A stretch of 64,000 bases of DNA, taken from assembly GCA_019925095.2 (NCBI GenBank), contig CM034407.1, positions 16,498,710 to 16,562,709 on the forward strand, written 5' to 3'. A model generated the notes under the pieces. That model was not told the origin of the DNA, ran no database searches, and saw only the letters and a program-made list of their open reading frames with translations. The DNA comes from Dendrolimus kikuchii (taxonomy: Eukaryota > Arthropoda > Insecta > Lepidoptera > Lasiocampidae). Positions within the stretch are counted from its first letter, which is position 1. Each line of letters starts with the position of its first letter. The position numbers and the translations under genes were made by a program. Shown here in pieces: positions 35,197 to 46,138 of the stretch.

Positions 35197-36885
35197 ATGG
35201 ATCGTGCAGGAGACATAAGTGAGTTGGAAAAAAATAAAATAGGAATTATTAACAAAAGTCACAAACGGACGAAAAGAAACAAAAAACTAAATAAGGTTAC
35301 CAAGAATGGGATTATTAACTCGTTAGATGAATTCGTCCAAAACTCTACTCTACATGGATTACGATACATCGGTGACAAAAATTTAAGTAATATCGAGAAA
35401 TGCTTCTGGTTGATAGTTGTGACTACCAGTATTACGATATGTGGTTTCCTCATACGCAACGTATGGGTCAAATGGCAAAACAGCATCATCATAACATTGA
35501 ATGAAGAACTAGTACCTGTTGACTCCGTTTATTATCCTTCGTTGACAATTTGTCCACAAATTAAGATAAGAGAGAATTCCTTCAAATTCGAAGCAGAACG
35601 AGAATATTATCAAGATTTCATGTGGAGTGGCTATGATGAAACTCCAACAGAACGCATACGACTGGGTAGGGTTGCAGATATAGCTTTGGTCTGTGACGAT
35701 GATTTGCGGGCAGGTATCGTAAATATACCAATATCCAACCACACCGTGAAAATTAATAGTATTCTAGACGTAGCGTTGGATTTTGAAGATATATTTGAGA
35801 GTTGCGAATGGAATACCAATTCCATAGCATGTGAATCACTCTTCCAAAAAGTCTTGATTCGAGATGGAGTTTGTTTCACAATGAACGCTCTCGATGAAGA
35901 TAAAATAATTCGCTCGGAGAATGTAATGAGTAGACATTTTCTATCCAATAAAAATTATCGTGAAAATTTAAGCTCAGTATATCCTATTAGAGGAAGTGCA
36001 AATGATGCGACACCTGAGTTTGCGGTAACACTAAGAGAGTATCTTGATTACGACGATAAATCTTGTAAGAGATACAGCACAGGGTTTTTCGTATATTACC
36101 ACGATCCTGCAGATATGCCACACGCATCAATACACTCTTACTCAGTTAAAACTAACCAAATAATGTCTCTTGCGCTCAAATTCGATTCTGTGTCTAGCTC
36201 TGAAGATGTGAAGTCATATCCAATCAAAACACGCAAGTGTTACTTTCCTGACGAACCGTACCTTATTTTTTTTCTCACATACACAGAGAGTAATTGCAGA
36301 TTGGAGTGCTTTACCAACTATACTAAACAACTGTGTGGATGCGTTGCGTTTTATATGCCACGAGATAATGCAACTCGCGTTTGCCCTGCTCATTACATGT
36401 ACTGCGTAGATGTTGCTCAGATCCTTCTATATGGGTCTTTACAACCAAAGAAACTAGAAAGATTCATCAACATGTATTCTTATAAACGAGACAGTATGAA
36501 TGTATCACTAATAGACAAAGGAAAAGAATTAGCAACTGCGTGTGCCTGCTTGCCAATTTGTAACTCAGTGAACTACAATGCCGATGTTATGAAAATGGAT
36601 TATGATTTTGAATATTATTTCGATTTTTACTGCACGTATTTGGAAATCTGCAACAACAGAAACAAGAGCTATACATATTCTAAGATAGAGTGGATATTCA
36701 AGGATCCCAGTTACGTTGGGATGATCCGGTCTAATATGTTTGGGGTGACTGATTTTATCGCTCAATGTGGTGGACTGCTGGGACTGTTCCTTGGCTTTTC
36801 CTTCCTTACCGTTGTCGAGATAGTTTACTACATCACTCTAAGATTAGGCTGTATTATAAGACGAGAAAATTTAAATGTAAATTAA
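35197..36885 (+). CDS. DEG/ENaC (pickpocket-type) sodium channel subunit, intact 562 aa
   Basis: Encodes a degenerin/epithelial sodium channel subunit, a plasma-membrane, amiloride-type cation channel family that in insects (pickpocket proteins) serves taste, mechanosensation, osmo- and pheromone sensing. Seen in sequence: the conserved cytoplasmic His-Gly before TM1 (STLHGLRYI, residues 50-58), TM1 at about 70-89, the post-TM1 YYPSLTIC motif (112-119), GVCFTMN (224-230), a cysteine-rich ectodomain (C348, C367, C371, C380, C382, C396, C403, later C449-C455), and TM2 at about 521-546 with the G-x-S selectivity filter (GFS, 533-535) inside GLLGLFLGFS. Length fits the family. The start has a good Kozak context (A at -3, G at +4). 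The frame stays open upstream to a splice-acceptor-like TTTTAG at 35160-35165, so a 5' exon is possible. The coding region has no intron. A possible poly(A) signal AATAAA lies at 37200. The exact subfamily cannot be told without a tree. Confidence 0.93.
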   Translation: MDRAGDISELEKNKIGIINKSHKRTKRNKKLNKVTKNGIINSLDEFVQNSTLHGLRYIGDKNLSNIEKCFWLIVVTTSITICGFLIRNVWVKWQNSIIITLNEELVPVDSVYYPSLTICPQIKIRENSFKFEAEREYYQDFMWSGYDETPTERIRLGRVADIALVCDDDLRAGIVNIPISNHTVKINSILDVALDFEDIFESCEWNTNSIACESLFQKVLIRDGVCFTMNALDEDKIIRSENVMSRHFLSNKNYRENLSSVYPIRGSANDATPEFAVTLREYLDYDDKSCKRYSTGFFVYYHDPADMPHASIHSYSVKTNQIMSLALKFDSVSSSEDVKSYPIKTRKCYFPDEPYLIFFLTYTESNCRLECFTNYTKQLCGCVAFYMPRDNATRVCPAHYMYCVDVAQILLYGSLQPKKLERFINMYSYKRDSMNVSLIDKGKELATACACLPICNSVNYNADVMKMDYDFEYYFDFYCTYLEICNNRNKSYTYSKIEWIFKDPSYVGMIRSNMFGVTDFIAQCGGLLGLFLGFSFLTVVEIVYYITLRLGCIIRRENLNVN

Positions 36886-36924
36886 GACGCTATAATTAAA
36901 GAGCAGAAAGCCAACTAAACAGAC

Positions 36925-37062
36925 ATTTTTTTTCATAAATGATGTATCTTAGTGATACAATATTAAAATTACAATCTAATCTAGGAAATAAGACTAATGA
37001 GTAATTTCAATCTGATGTAAAATAACTAGATATAACTTTAACTAAGAATGTGTGTAATATCA
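36925..37062. repeat. Diverged monomer of the 17.3-kb array, just 3' of the channel gene
   Basis: CATAAATGATGTATC, CAATCTAATCTAGGAAATAA and GACTAATGAGTAATTT, followed by AACTTTAACTAAGAATGTGTG, align with the array unit in the same order. Confidence 0.5.
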
Positions 37063-37069
37063 CTTTTTC

Positions 37070-38205
37070 TATTGTCTTTATTAAGGAGAAGACTTTTCGT
37101 TCATGTGTTCTTTGTTAAAGTTTAGCACATAGCACTACACTTTAATTATCAGCATATTATAACACTAACTCAAATGGTTTTGTCCCTTTGAGTCTTCTTA
37201 ATAAATTTGTATTATCAAGGAGCTAAATGGCTTCGACATTTAATGGTGAAGCCGTTAATGACGAGGTCCACTTTTAAATCTCGATGAAAATCGTCTGATC
37301 TTTGGTACCAAGGAGTTCTGACCATGTCCTTAAGTACTTTATTTTAGAACCTTTGTATCATGTTTAAATTGGTTGACCTGGTGCAGCCCCATGGTTGTAT
37401 ACTATAGGTTCATATTGGCATCAGAATCCGTTTATACAGGAGTATCTTATTAGGTGCTGACAGAACAGAATATTTGCCGAGAAGCCAGTATATTTTTATG
37501 TAGCGTAAATATAGCTCTTTACGTTTTTTTTGACATAGGCAACTAAACAGTCATGAAACTGATTATATTTTATTTATTTCAGCGTCTATTTTTTCATCGG
37601 ATGTACGGAACCTCCAAAACTTGTGTTGGTTCAATGGTTAAAGCCCTTGCGTCTTTTACCGAAGACATCAAAATTTATGTAACAATTGTATTTTGTACGA
37701 TACCTAATCATAGATCACCGTTTTAGGAATTGTTACCTGTCAGTCTGTCTAGATTGCCTCCTGTTAGTCGTAAAAATTCGTCTATCCCACGGAAATAATG
37801 TCATTTATAGGGCTTAAAAGTATCCTAAAGATTGATCTGGGATATAAGCCAGCATTGTTTCGACTTTTATACAAATCAGTTCAGTACATAGTTTTCACTT
37901 GAAACAATCAGACAGAGAGAAAAAATCTAAAGGGGGAAAATCTGCTCATCCGAATTAGCCCCACTGATTATTTTCTTATTTTTAGATTCATCGTACAAAC
38001 TCGCCACCCACAATATACTTTTTATAATAGTATATATAGATTAGCTATAAACTTAATTATACTAAATTGAATATTTATATCTAAACTCAGTTATTAATAA
38101 ATATTTTTATAGACTATGTACCATATCTTTTCCAGAAAGAAGCGTGTCTAGAATTATGGTTGCATTACCAAGTTGGATGGAAAGAAAGAACAAGATTTTA
38201 GTTGA
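37070..38205. other. Downstream region of the channel gene
   Basis: A possible poly(A) signal AATAAA lies at 37200. Otherwise no gene or bounded repeat recognised. Confidence 0.45.
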
Positions 38206-38221
38206 AGAAATAGCGACATAC

Positions 38222-38625
38222 TTTTTTTTACCAGGGGAAATCCGTTTGAGGACTAAGCCGCGACAAGGGCAGAACCTTGGGGGGATAATTCGCGACCTAG
38301 TGTGAGATTCGCCAGATCGGGGGTGACACTAGCATGCCCAGTCAGAACTGGAGCCATGCTATTGCCACTCCCCAGTTAGGGATACCCACTAAAACCCCTG
38401 GGTGTTTAGTCTTGCGTTTTTGCCAGGGCTACGGGTATATGGGATACCCAACACCGCGTGCCCTGGCGGGCGTAGGCCTTACTCACAGGCCTCTTCCATT
38501 GCCGGAAAACTTCTTTTGTCCCCCGGCATCATCTAGGTCTATTCCAGGCGTGGGGCGGTTTGTAGTGCGCCCCACGGGAAGAGAGAAGAGCACGCGCGGA
38601 ACACTCGCGCTCTCATCTCGACGGC
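38222..38625 (-). mobile_element. R1-type 3' UTR retroposed fragment, 13-bp TSD
   Basis: Minus-strand copy starting with a T run (A tail) and ACCAGGGGAAATCCGTTTGA. Target-site duplication AATAGCGACATAC at 38209-38221 and 38626-38638. The plus-strand 98-codon ORF in it is not a gene. Confidence 0.85.
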
Positions 38626-39127
38626 AATAGCGACATACACTAACTACAAATCATAGCAAAAAGAAAGAAACAAGCCGCATATTCAGTAAATGAACTTTGC
38701 ACTCAGCCTATTACTGTGCTGGAGTTTTATCCGACACAACGCTGATTTTAAAGGCAATGATGGCAATGCCACTTCCTCGTTCGATATATGTATCACAGCC
38801 TTTTGGCCATGGATGGCATCAAAGATTCTCCATGGTACTCAAAAGCGTTTTGAAAAAAAATCCTTTTGATCTACATTGACCTTAAGGCAGAATATCCATA
38901 AGAAGCCGGAGCATTTGCGTATATAAACGTTGAATGGTAGAGAAACCAACCAGCGGCCATTTCCTCAGATATCGCTTTTCACCCGAAGGCATTGCTTCCT
39001 GCCCTTGGTCGGTCTAAATCGACCCAGTAACGACCTGATATGGTCCGAAGACACCTTATTATTTTTTACGGGTTTCCTGTAATACCCATAACGGTTGGTC
39101 GGTAACCAAATTTTCTGAGATTTTTTA

Positions 39128-39906
39128 TCTATACTAATACTAATATTATAAAGCTGAAGAGTTTGTTTGTTTGTTTGTTTAAACGCGCTAATTTCAGGAA
39201 TCGCTGGTCCGATTTGAAAAATTCTGTCAGTGTTGAATAGTACATTTATCGAGGAAGGCTATATTATATTTTCAAAAAAATTAGGGATCCTCACTAAAAA
39301 TCCAATAATGTAACCCAAGGTGAAAAAAAAATGACCCGAAAAAATCCTTATACGGCGTGCGCTGCGAAAACTATTGATTATACAACAAAACAATGTACTA
39401 CCACTTTGCAGAACATATAATTGTCTACAAAAAATATCGCGTAACTATATGTCTAACTATTGTAGTTAACTCACAATAAGTGTTTTCTTTTCTTTTTTTA
39501 AATAATTAAAATGCCGTCGCTTCAAAAACTCTTTATTTTGTACCTTGGTATTAATCTTTATCAAAATAAATTACTTCATATTCAAGATGAATTCAATACC
39601 TTTTTAGAACTTTTTGAATTATTCGATTCGGACGTTTCATTCAAAAGATATCGCGATATTTAAAATGTAAGTATTAGTGTTGTAGCCAAATATACTAATA
39701 TATTGTTTGATTGAACGCGCTAATCTCAGGAACTACTTACTGGTCTGATTTGAAAAATTCTTTCAGTGTTGGATAGCCCATTTATCGAGGAAGGCTATAT
39801 ATCATCACGCTAAGACCAATAGGAGCGGAGCACCAATGAAGAATGTTTCAAAATCGGAGGGTTTTGAAAGCAAATTCCACGCGGACGACGTCGCGGGCAC
39901 AGCTAG
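39128..39906 (+). mobile_element. Helitron-like element(s), probably composite
   Basis: Outer 5' end TCTATACTAATACTAATATT (preceded by A) and 3' end GCGGGCACAGCTAG (followed by T). A second 5'-like start (TATACTAATATATTGTTTG) at about 39691 shows that a shorter member, 39691-39906, lies at the 3' end. About 300 bp between them are unrecognised. Confidence 0.6.
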
Positions 39907-40002
39907 TTAAATATAAAGTTTTATTCGAAGTACTTTCAAGCATTCATGACGCTTCATATACCCAAGACAAATCCAGTAAAGTACATTGCATATTACAAAG
40001 CC

Positions 40003-40160
40003 AAGCAAGTCACGCATATGCTATGGGTAATACACAACGGACCACTCTAGGGCCGATCCTGGATATCCAGACCAAAATAAATAACGGTAAGCCCGTGTAC
40101 TAAATTTTCTATTCGAGAAATCGATCCCGGTGTCCGTGTCCCAATAATTTCGGCAAAGTA
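40003..40160 (-). mobile_element. Diverged copy of the tRNA-derived SINE
   Basis: Minus-strand match to 29693-29942: GGACCACTCTAGGGCCGATC, CCAGACCAAAATAAATAACG, and a B-box remnant (AATCGATCCCGG). Confidence 0.65.
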
Positions 40161-40364
40161 ATGTCTCTTCTTCAGATTACAGATTTCTGACAAATTTCAT
40201 CTATACTGATCATACAGTTCCTAAGAACTTTTTTATTATTACTTTTTGACATTTATCAGTAATTTTTTTTCAAGTGTTTCATTTAACATTATATAATTTA
40301 ATAAAATTTATTATAAATATTTGTATGCTCCTATGTGAACAAAACATGTGTACACTATAACATA

Positions 40365-40365
<1 letters not shown>

Positions 40366-40418
<53 letters not shown>
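40366..40418. repeat. (TA)n microsatellite flanking a candidate solo LTR
   Basis: About 26 TA units. A further TATATAT follows the element's right end at 41021. Confidence 0.95.
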
Positions 40419-40422
<4 letters not shown>

Positions 40423-41020
40423 GGAATCGTATTTGTTATTATAAATAACCATATGAAGGAAGTAGTCAATAACCGAATAGAGTATTCCTTCATGTAGTAA
40501 TTGGAGGTTGTATAACCGGATGTCAACGTAGAAACATTTATTATTAAGCTAACGGATATCGGAAATGGAGTAACCGGATGTTGGAAGTTAATAATACGTA
40601 TGGCAGAAGTTGGTTTTATGAAGGAAGTTTAACTGAAATGGCGCCACAGCATTACCGGATGGTGTCACTGCGGCGCGTGCCTGTTACCTGTTAAATACGC
40701 GGTGTTCGGGCAGAGGAGGGGCAGTCTTGAACCGGCAGTCTACAATCGGCAATCTACACTGACAGTCTACAACCAAGTCTACGACTGACAGTCTACATTG
40801 GTAGTCTTGGACGAGGACCACATAATATAATTGCTGCTCGTCACCTGACAAGCGTGAATGCAACTCATGGAGTTGTCTTAATATTTCTGTGCATTATAGT
40901 GCAATATTTAATATCGTAATTGTAATAATTCTAGTGTAATAAACTTTGATTATAATATTTCAGATTATTATTGTGTTATTCTCGAAGCGTCATTCGTTCG
41001 CTCCCGGCGTGAACCCGACA
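40419..41020 (+). mobile_element. Candidate solo LTR (Ty3/gypsy-like), 602 bp
   Basis: Begins TGTAGGAATCG and ends GCGTGAACCCGACA (TG...CA). Near the end it has AATAAACTTTGATTATAATA and a U5-like CGTCATTCGTTCGCTCCCGG. Flanked by TATATA on both sides, so a 4-6 bp duplication is possible but cannot be proved in a TA tract. Internal short repeats: AACCGGATG three times and CAGTCTACA several times. No gag or pol. Confidence 0.65.
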
Positions 41021-41350
41021 TATATATGCCAACTGTTCAACCATATTTTGAACAAATAGATTTGATTTGAAAGAAAAATCACCGTGACCTACATAACCAG
41101 GAAAATAGATAAACATTATTGGTTTTACAAGTTATTCCGTTTTTGCTAAAATAGAAAAAAAACAAAAATAGTTATTTTGGAAAAGATATAAAGAGAGGTA
41201 CAAAACAATAAACATAAAAATAAATGATGGTGTCCTAAACAGACTCATGCTCCGCATAAAGCTAGTTACACAACCAGCGCTGATCTTCCCCAATGACAAA
41301 AAAAAACAAAAATTCAAGTTCATACCAGGATGTTACTAAGAAGAACTAAA

Positions 41351-41656
41351 ACAAAGAATACTAATTTCTTCGGCTGGATAACCTGTCGTAAGAGGCAACA
41401 ACAACTCCTATGAGTTGACAATAACTCTGGACTATTCAGGTGGTAGAGCATTTGCCCGCACTAGAGTGTGCCGCTATAACAACTTTGAGTTGTGTTCCGC
41501 GGCATCAGTGGCCAGGTTCCAGTTTCTCCTTCAAGCCCGGCAGCACGTTGGCAGGACCTCTGGTCTTGTTAATGTCCATAGGCGACCTGCGACAGTAACC
41601 TCTTTCCATCACAGTTGGGCCGTCAGCCTGTCTGTTGTGCTTCAGCAATAAAAAAA
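41351..41656 (+). mobile_element. SINE-like family A, diverged subfamily
   Basis: Same variant 3' half as the 30.7-kb copy (CCCGGCAGCACGTTGGCAGG, CACAGTTGGGCCG), ending in CAATAAAAAAA. The hairpin is disrupted here. Confidence 0.75.
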
Positions 41657-42117
41657 GTTCTTACCTTTTGCGTGCAAATATTTATCAAGCAAATAATTTT
41701 GCTTGTTTTTATTGGACCTGCTAGAAATGTTTACAAGTACCTAATAAATAAAGAATAGCGATAGATCAATACTAAGATTTTCATGCCTAGTAAATATTAT
41801 TACCTTTTCCCCAATAATCACGCGCCATTGTGAGAGTGAATTTATTACATCCTTGGGCAGATCTTAGAAATCATATAATGATTTATTGCGAGGAATGATA
41901 TAGGCAATAATATTTTACGTGGCCGGCTACAAATGCCATCGAGCGTAAGGCGTTATGTGCCGCTGGGTTACGGCGCCTGCTATTATCGTAAATCGAAATT
42001 ACCATTATTAATGCTGGTCAAGGTATAGCAGTTAGCGGGTATTAATACGCCGTTATTAGGCGGTTTAGCGAAATTGAAACAATTACATTAAAAGGCACAG
42101 AACTGATCAGATATAAT

Positions 42118-42196
42118 GGTCTTCAACGACATTGAATTATTTTATGTTTATATGGATCAATTTTATTAATTCATCCAAAAGTTGAAGGGCGAATTG
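42118..42196 (+). repeat. Short dispersed repeat shared with 57845-57930
   Basis: GGTCTTCAACGACATTGAAT and TTATGTTTATATGGAT occur in order at both places. Confidence 0.5.
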
Positions 42197-42859
42197 ATCA
42201 GTCTTAACATCGGTTTAACACTGGACGCCAAGAAAGTAGCCAGATTGGTTTAAAAACGGGGTGGACTGTATAGGAGCTGGTTTACTTTTTAAAAGAGCTT
42301 TGAGTGTGACTTACTTGTTTTCGATGATGTGAACTTCTTTGGGCCGGCCCGTGGTCTTGCTTCTTTCTCAATAATTGAACACACACACACTGTATTTGGG
42401 ATTGGTGGTCCAGAACACGGACAAAGCACTTCAATATTATTAAACTTGTGGCGGTCAGTGGGTGTGAATCGAAAGAAAATATCAACGCGGGGGCGAATAA
42501 CAAGGGGTGGGAGAAGAAAAAAAAGACTTTACATCACAAAATGTCACTGTCAATGACAACTTAAGTTTTTTTTTCTTACGCGGTACGAGTGTTTGGCCTT
42601 AACAAAAATATTCTGGTAAAAAACCATCTTACTTTTACAATATCGCGAAAAAATAATGTTAATATAGGTATAATCTCTTTATACAGTAAATTAATACGCT
42701 CGTTATCTCATTTAAATTATGACATCATAGCTTACTTTTCTCTAACAAAATATCGGAGTCTTAGGCGTTTTGTAAGATGCGATGTGACTAGCAGACCCGT
42801 CGTGCCCACTTTGCTGGGCGTCATTAAAAAAGTAATAAATATTAATAATTACATTTAAA

Positions 42860-42988
42860 TATAACCTATGTCACTTAGGAATAGTGTAGCTTTACATTGG
42901 TGACAGAATTTTTGAAATCGGTCCAGTTTCAGAGCTACGAACAAACAAACTCACCAACTTTACCCCTTTATAATATTAGTATATGATA
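42860..42988 (-). mobile_element. Helitron-like 5' fragment
   Basis: Minus strand reads CATATACTAATATTATAAAG then GGGTAAAGTTGGTGAGTTTG, the 5' end of the family at 27.2 kb. Confidence 0.5.
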
Positions 42989-43017
42989 TGTTTATTTGTG
43001 ATTTTTTGATAATACAG

Positions 43018-43306
43018 TAGACAGGCTGACGATGGAAAGTTATTATCGTCGCCTATGGACGTTTCCAACACCAGAGGCGCTGCCAATGTATTGACCCCAA
43101 AGGGGCTATTGAAACTTGGCTACTGATGCCAGAACACAACTCATGTTGTTATAGCGGCAGACTCTAGACTACAGGTGGTAGCCACCCATATATGGGCAAA
43201 CACCACCTGGCTATGCCCCCTGGCTATGGGTGGTCTTGCCGCCTCTTACGACAAGCCGCCCTGCTGGAGGAATTAGCATTCTTTCTCAGTTCCTGCACAG
43301 ATGAAA
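43018..43306 (-). mobile_element. SINE-like family A, diverged
   Basis: Minus-strand copy from CAGTAGACAGGCTGACG to TCAGTTCCTGCACAGATGA. It has a local duplication in the hairpin region (CCTGGCTATG repeated). Confidence 0.75.
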
Positions 43307-43811
43307 TGCTTATTACTTACACCACACGAAGTACGCATGGTTTGCAATATGACAGGAATTATTGATATCACATGTGTATTATACAATATTATGCTCATAC
43401 GAGGTCACTTGTCACGAGGTATGGGGCCAATAACGTCTTATAATTTAGTAGTGAAGTAGGTAATAATGATAACATATTGTTTAATAGGTATTGATCAAGA
43501 CTTAGTAAAATTTCGCTTCATTTGTTTGAAGTTGAATGAATAATAAACTTCAATTTCAAGAGCAAATGTTCATGTCAGTCGCCGCCTTTATATAATATAA
43601 CTAGCTGACCAGGGCTAACTTCGTACCGTCTCAGAATCAATAAATAAAAAAGCTGAATGATATTTGCAGAATGTTTCAACTTTAATAAAAAATGTGGTCA
43701 AAACTTAACCGGAACGAACATCAAACGTTTGACATTCAAACCCAAAAAAATAAACTTCATTTTTAAATTTAATTCAATTTCTGAACGACTTTTAAATTTA
43801 ATTGATTTCTA

Positions 43812-44129
43812 GGAGTTTTTGGCGGGAACTGAAAGGAGATGTTGTGCTGTGCAGTTTTATTTTCTACAAATGTGTAAAATTACTCTAAAATGAACAATAG
43901 TTGTAGGATATTGATAGTTTTTGAAGAGTAATTATGTGTTTTGTGAGAAATGTGAACTGTATAGTCAAATGCGGCCTTTTGAGTTGTCACAAGAACTCCG
44001 TTGAATGGCACTGGCTGATTACCTACAGGACAGCTGTGCTATACATGGGCTTAATAAAAAGAAGAAACTATATTGTAAACTAAGATCTGGCTTCAAGGCC
44101 TAGCTGCCAAGCCATAAACTTAAATAAAT
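43812..44129 (+). mobile_element. Unidentified retroposed sequence, 12-bp TSD, nested in Helitron
   Basis: 318 bp ending in TTAAATAAAT, flanked by AATTGATTTCTA at 43800-43811 and 44130-44141. It is absent from the related Helitron-like element at 34568-34908. No protein is recognised. It contains GGAGTTTTTGGCGGGAACTG at its start. Could be a retroposed RNA or an unknown SINE/LINE end. Confidence 0.6.
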
Positions 44130-44347
44130 AATTGATTTCTAAACGACGAGACGAACATCAAATGTTTGACAGGTAGGAATAGTTTTTAAGGGAAAGTGAA
44201 ATTGTTGTTTTTACTAAATTTAAAGCATTTTTTTCATATTTACTCACCTTTCAAACCTTCCCTGGACGTCCACAAATAATTCAAAACCAAAATTAGCCAA
44301 CTCAGTCAAGCCGTTCTCGAGTTTTAGCGAGATTAACGAACAGCAGT

Positions 44348-44348
<1 letters not shown>

Positions 44349-44404
<56 letters not shown>
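44349..44404. repeat. (AT)n microsatellite
   Basis: About 28 AT units at the 5' terminal TATATA of the minus-strand Helitron-like element. Confidence 0.95.
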
Positions 44405-44409
<5 letters not shown>

Positions 44410-44689
44410 ATAGATAAATGTTGCAAATAATAAGACGATCATAGAAGAAGTTCTCTTTACAAAATTATTACGTTACGTTTTTTTCTGGGTGATTTTTACA
44501 ATTCCTTTCTAATTTCTCATGATATCTGACATGTTTTGATTTGATACGATGTGTTATAGTTAATTACACATCCCTTTAATATGCAGTGGGCGGCTAAATA
44601 CCACTCAAGGGAAGTTCATAAAACTGAAGTAGCCATAACTTGGTGACCTCTACACGTTTATGGGCTGGTCGTTATAGTTACCCACTATA

Positions 44690-44960
44690 TGAAGAAAGTG
44701 CCCCAGTATAGGGTGGACGAGCGAGATGGAATGCTCCTCCGTCTCAAAGGAAGATCTTCCAGCGAGGCTAGTGTTGTTCCTTGCAGATCTAGACACATCT
44801 GTTAATGTTGGAAATTTGGATATATTCTTTATACGTGTCGGGAAACGTTTGCGACCTCAATTATTGTACAGCGCCATCTATTGGCTTGTAAGTCTTCCAC
44901 CACATTCTTATACTTGTTGGGCTAGTCTGTTGAACCACCGTAGGCTGCGTACAGCGTGAC
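44690..44960 (+). repeat. Dispersed repeat of unknown class, uninterrupted copy
   Basis: Shares GAGATGGAATGCTCCTCCGT, GGAAGATCTTCCAG, AACGTTTGCGACCTCAATTA and TTGTACAGCGCCATCT with the inverted copy 59777-60296. The 77-codon ORF is of unknown meaning. Confidence 0.7.
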
Positions 44961-45017
44961 ATTGTACACGACCGACGATCTTTGTAAATGATAAAATAAT
45001 ATTAACAGTTCATAATC

Positions 45018-45260
45018 GTCTCACTGCTGGGCTCAGACCTCCCATTTATAGGCAGACAATACTCGCTACGCTTGTCCAAGGCGGATTGGTGGATTTCACA
45101 CATCGGTTATCACGATTTGCAAGTTTCATCATGGTGATTTTCCTTCATTGTTATCATGTGGTAATGTAACAATATGCATATTAGGTCGGAAAACTGCTAA
45201 AGTAGTGAATGCTTTCCGGCCAGGGTTCGAATGTGCGCTACCAAGCGACCACGGTTATAT
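45018..45260 (-). mobile_element. Degenerate lepidopteran SINE-type repeat
   Basis: CTGCTGGGCTCAGACCTCCC, CCAAGGCGGATTGGTGG, ATGGTGATTTTCCTTCATTG and CCGGCCAGGGTTCGAATG. The last is B-box-like on the minus strand. Confidence 0.6.
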
Positions 45261-45269
45261 GTGTACTTA

Positions 45270-46120
45270 TATCACTCTAAAGTTTCATTAAATTCTGTTC
45301 AGCAGTTTTTGCGTTAAAGAGTAACAACAACATCACATTTTTTTCTTTTACAATGTTAAGGTCATATAATTCATTAGAGTAAAATGACACTCGACTAGCA
45401 CCGGATCGCCTCATGCTGCTTATGCGCGGTCAACGAGTGAACTACTCGGTGACAACCTGCTGCTCGGAGTGATTCACGTATTTATAGATATAATACCAAT
45501 TGTGCAATGCTGGATCACGGATCCTTATCACACAGCTTCGCTGGTTTTAGTAATTAATTTGTGCACTGTAGATTATATTTGAGAGTGAGAGGTATATGCT
45601 AAATCCTGCACAAAAACCAATGGGGTAATAAGCACCTCGGAATCCACCTCCAATGGGACAGCTAGACAGCTTCTGAAAGTGCACGGCACTAACAAGTCCT
45701 CGGATGGCAATTAGGTTTAAATTATGGCACTCACACCAATAGCAAGCACGGCTTGTGTATAAAGTTTAATAAAATATCCAAGAATCGGATGTGAAACGGT
45801 TATTTGAACGTCCGAACTGACCTCGCGTGCTTTGGAGACTGGCTTCACCACCACGCAATGGCGGCAAAACCGAAAGCCAGCGGCACTTACAAAACTACCC
45901 ACATCAGTATAAATGGTGAGGATCCAACACCAATCGCTGACAGACTACTCGGCAATTTTTGGATCATTCTACGTTCATTTGTTGACCACGTAGCGTCGAC
46001 CTGTCGAAGTCGGTGCTTGTCGGGTGCCGCCAAGCTTTAATAATCTATGATCCTTAAATAGGATAGGATGTGCAATAGGAATGTGGACACTTGTTACAAT
46101 AAACTCTAAAAAGATACTTG
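45270..46120. other. Unassigned, moderately GC-rich interval
   Basis: Overlapping short ORFs on both strands (45717-45902 minus, 45804-46040 plus) with no recognisable domain. Probably repeat debris. Confidence 0.4.
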
Positions 46121-46138
46121 GTACATATAAAAGAACAT

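Larger units (their letters stand above)
43601..44414 (-). mobile_element. Helitron-like element with microsatellite at its 5' end
   Basis: Left end CTAGCTGACCAGGGCTAACT after A; right end TGTGTATAGA before T (TCTATACACA on the minus strand). Contains the retroposed insert 43812-44129 and an (AT)n tract at 44349-44404. Confidence 0.65.

Noticed and set aside
40414..41026. Firm 5- or 6-bp duplication for the solo LTR candidate
   Set aside because: The insertion lies in TA repeats, so any even-length match is expected; length cannot be fixed.
42329..42858. Plus-strand ORFs of 75-89 codons near 42.3-42.9 kb
   Set aside because: No domain, no codon-use or splice support; the region has CA repeats and a Helitron fragment at its end.
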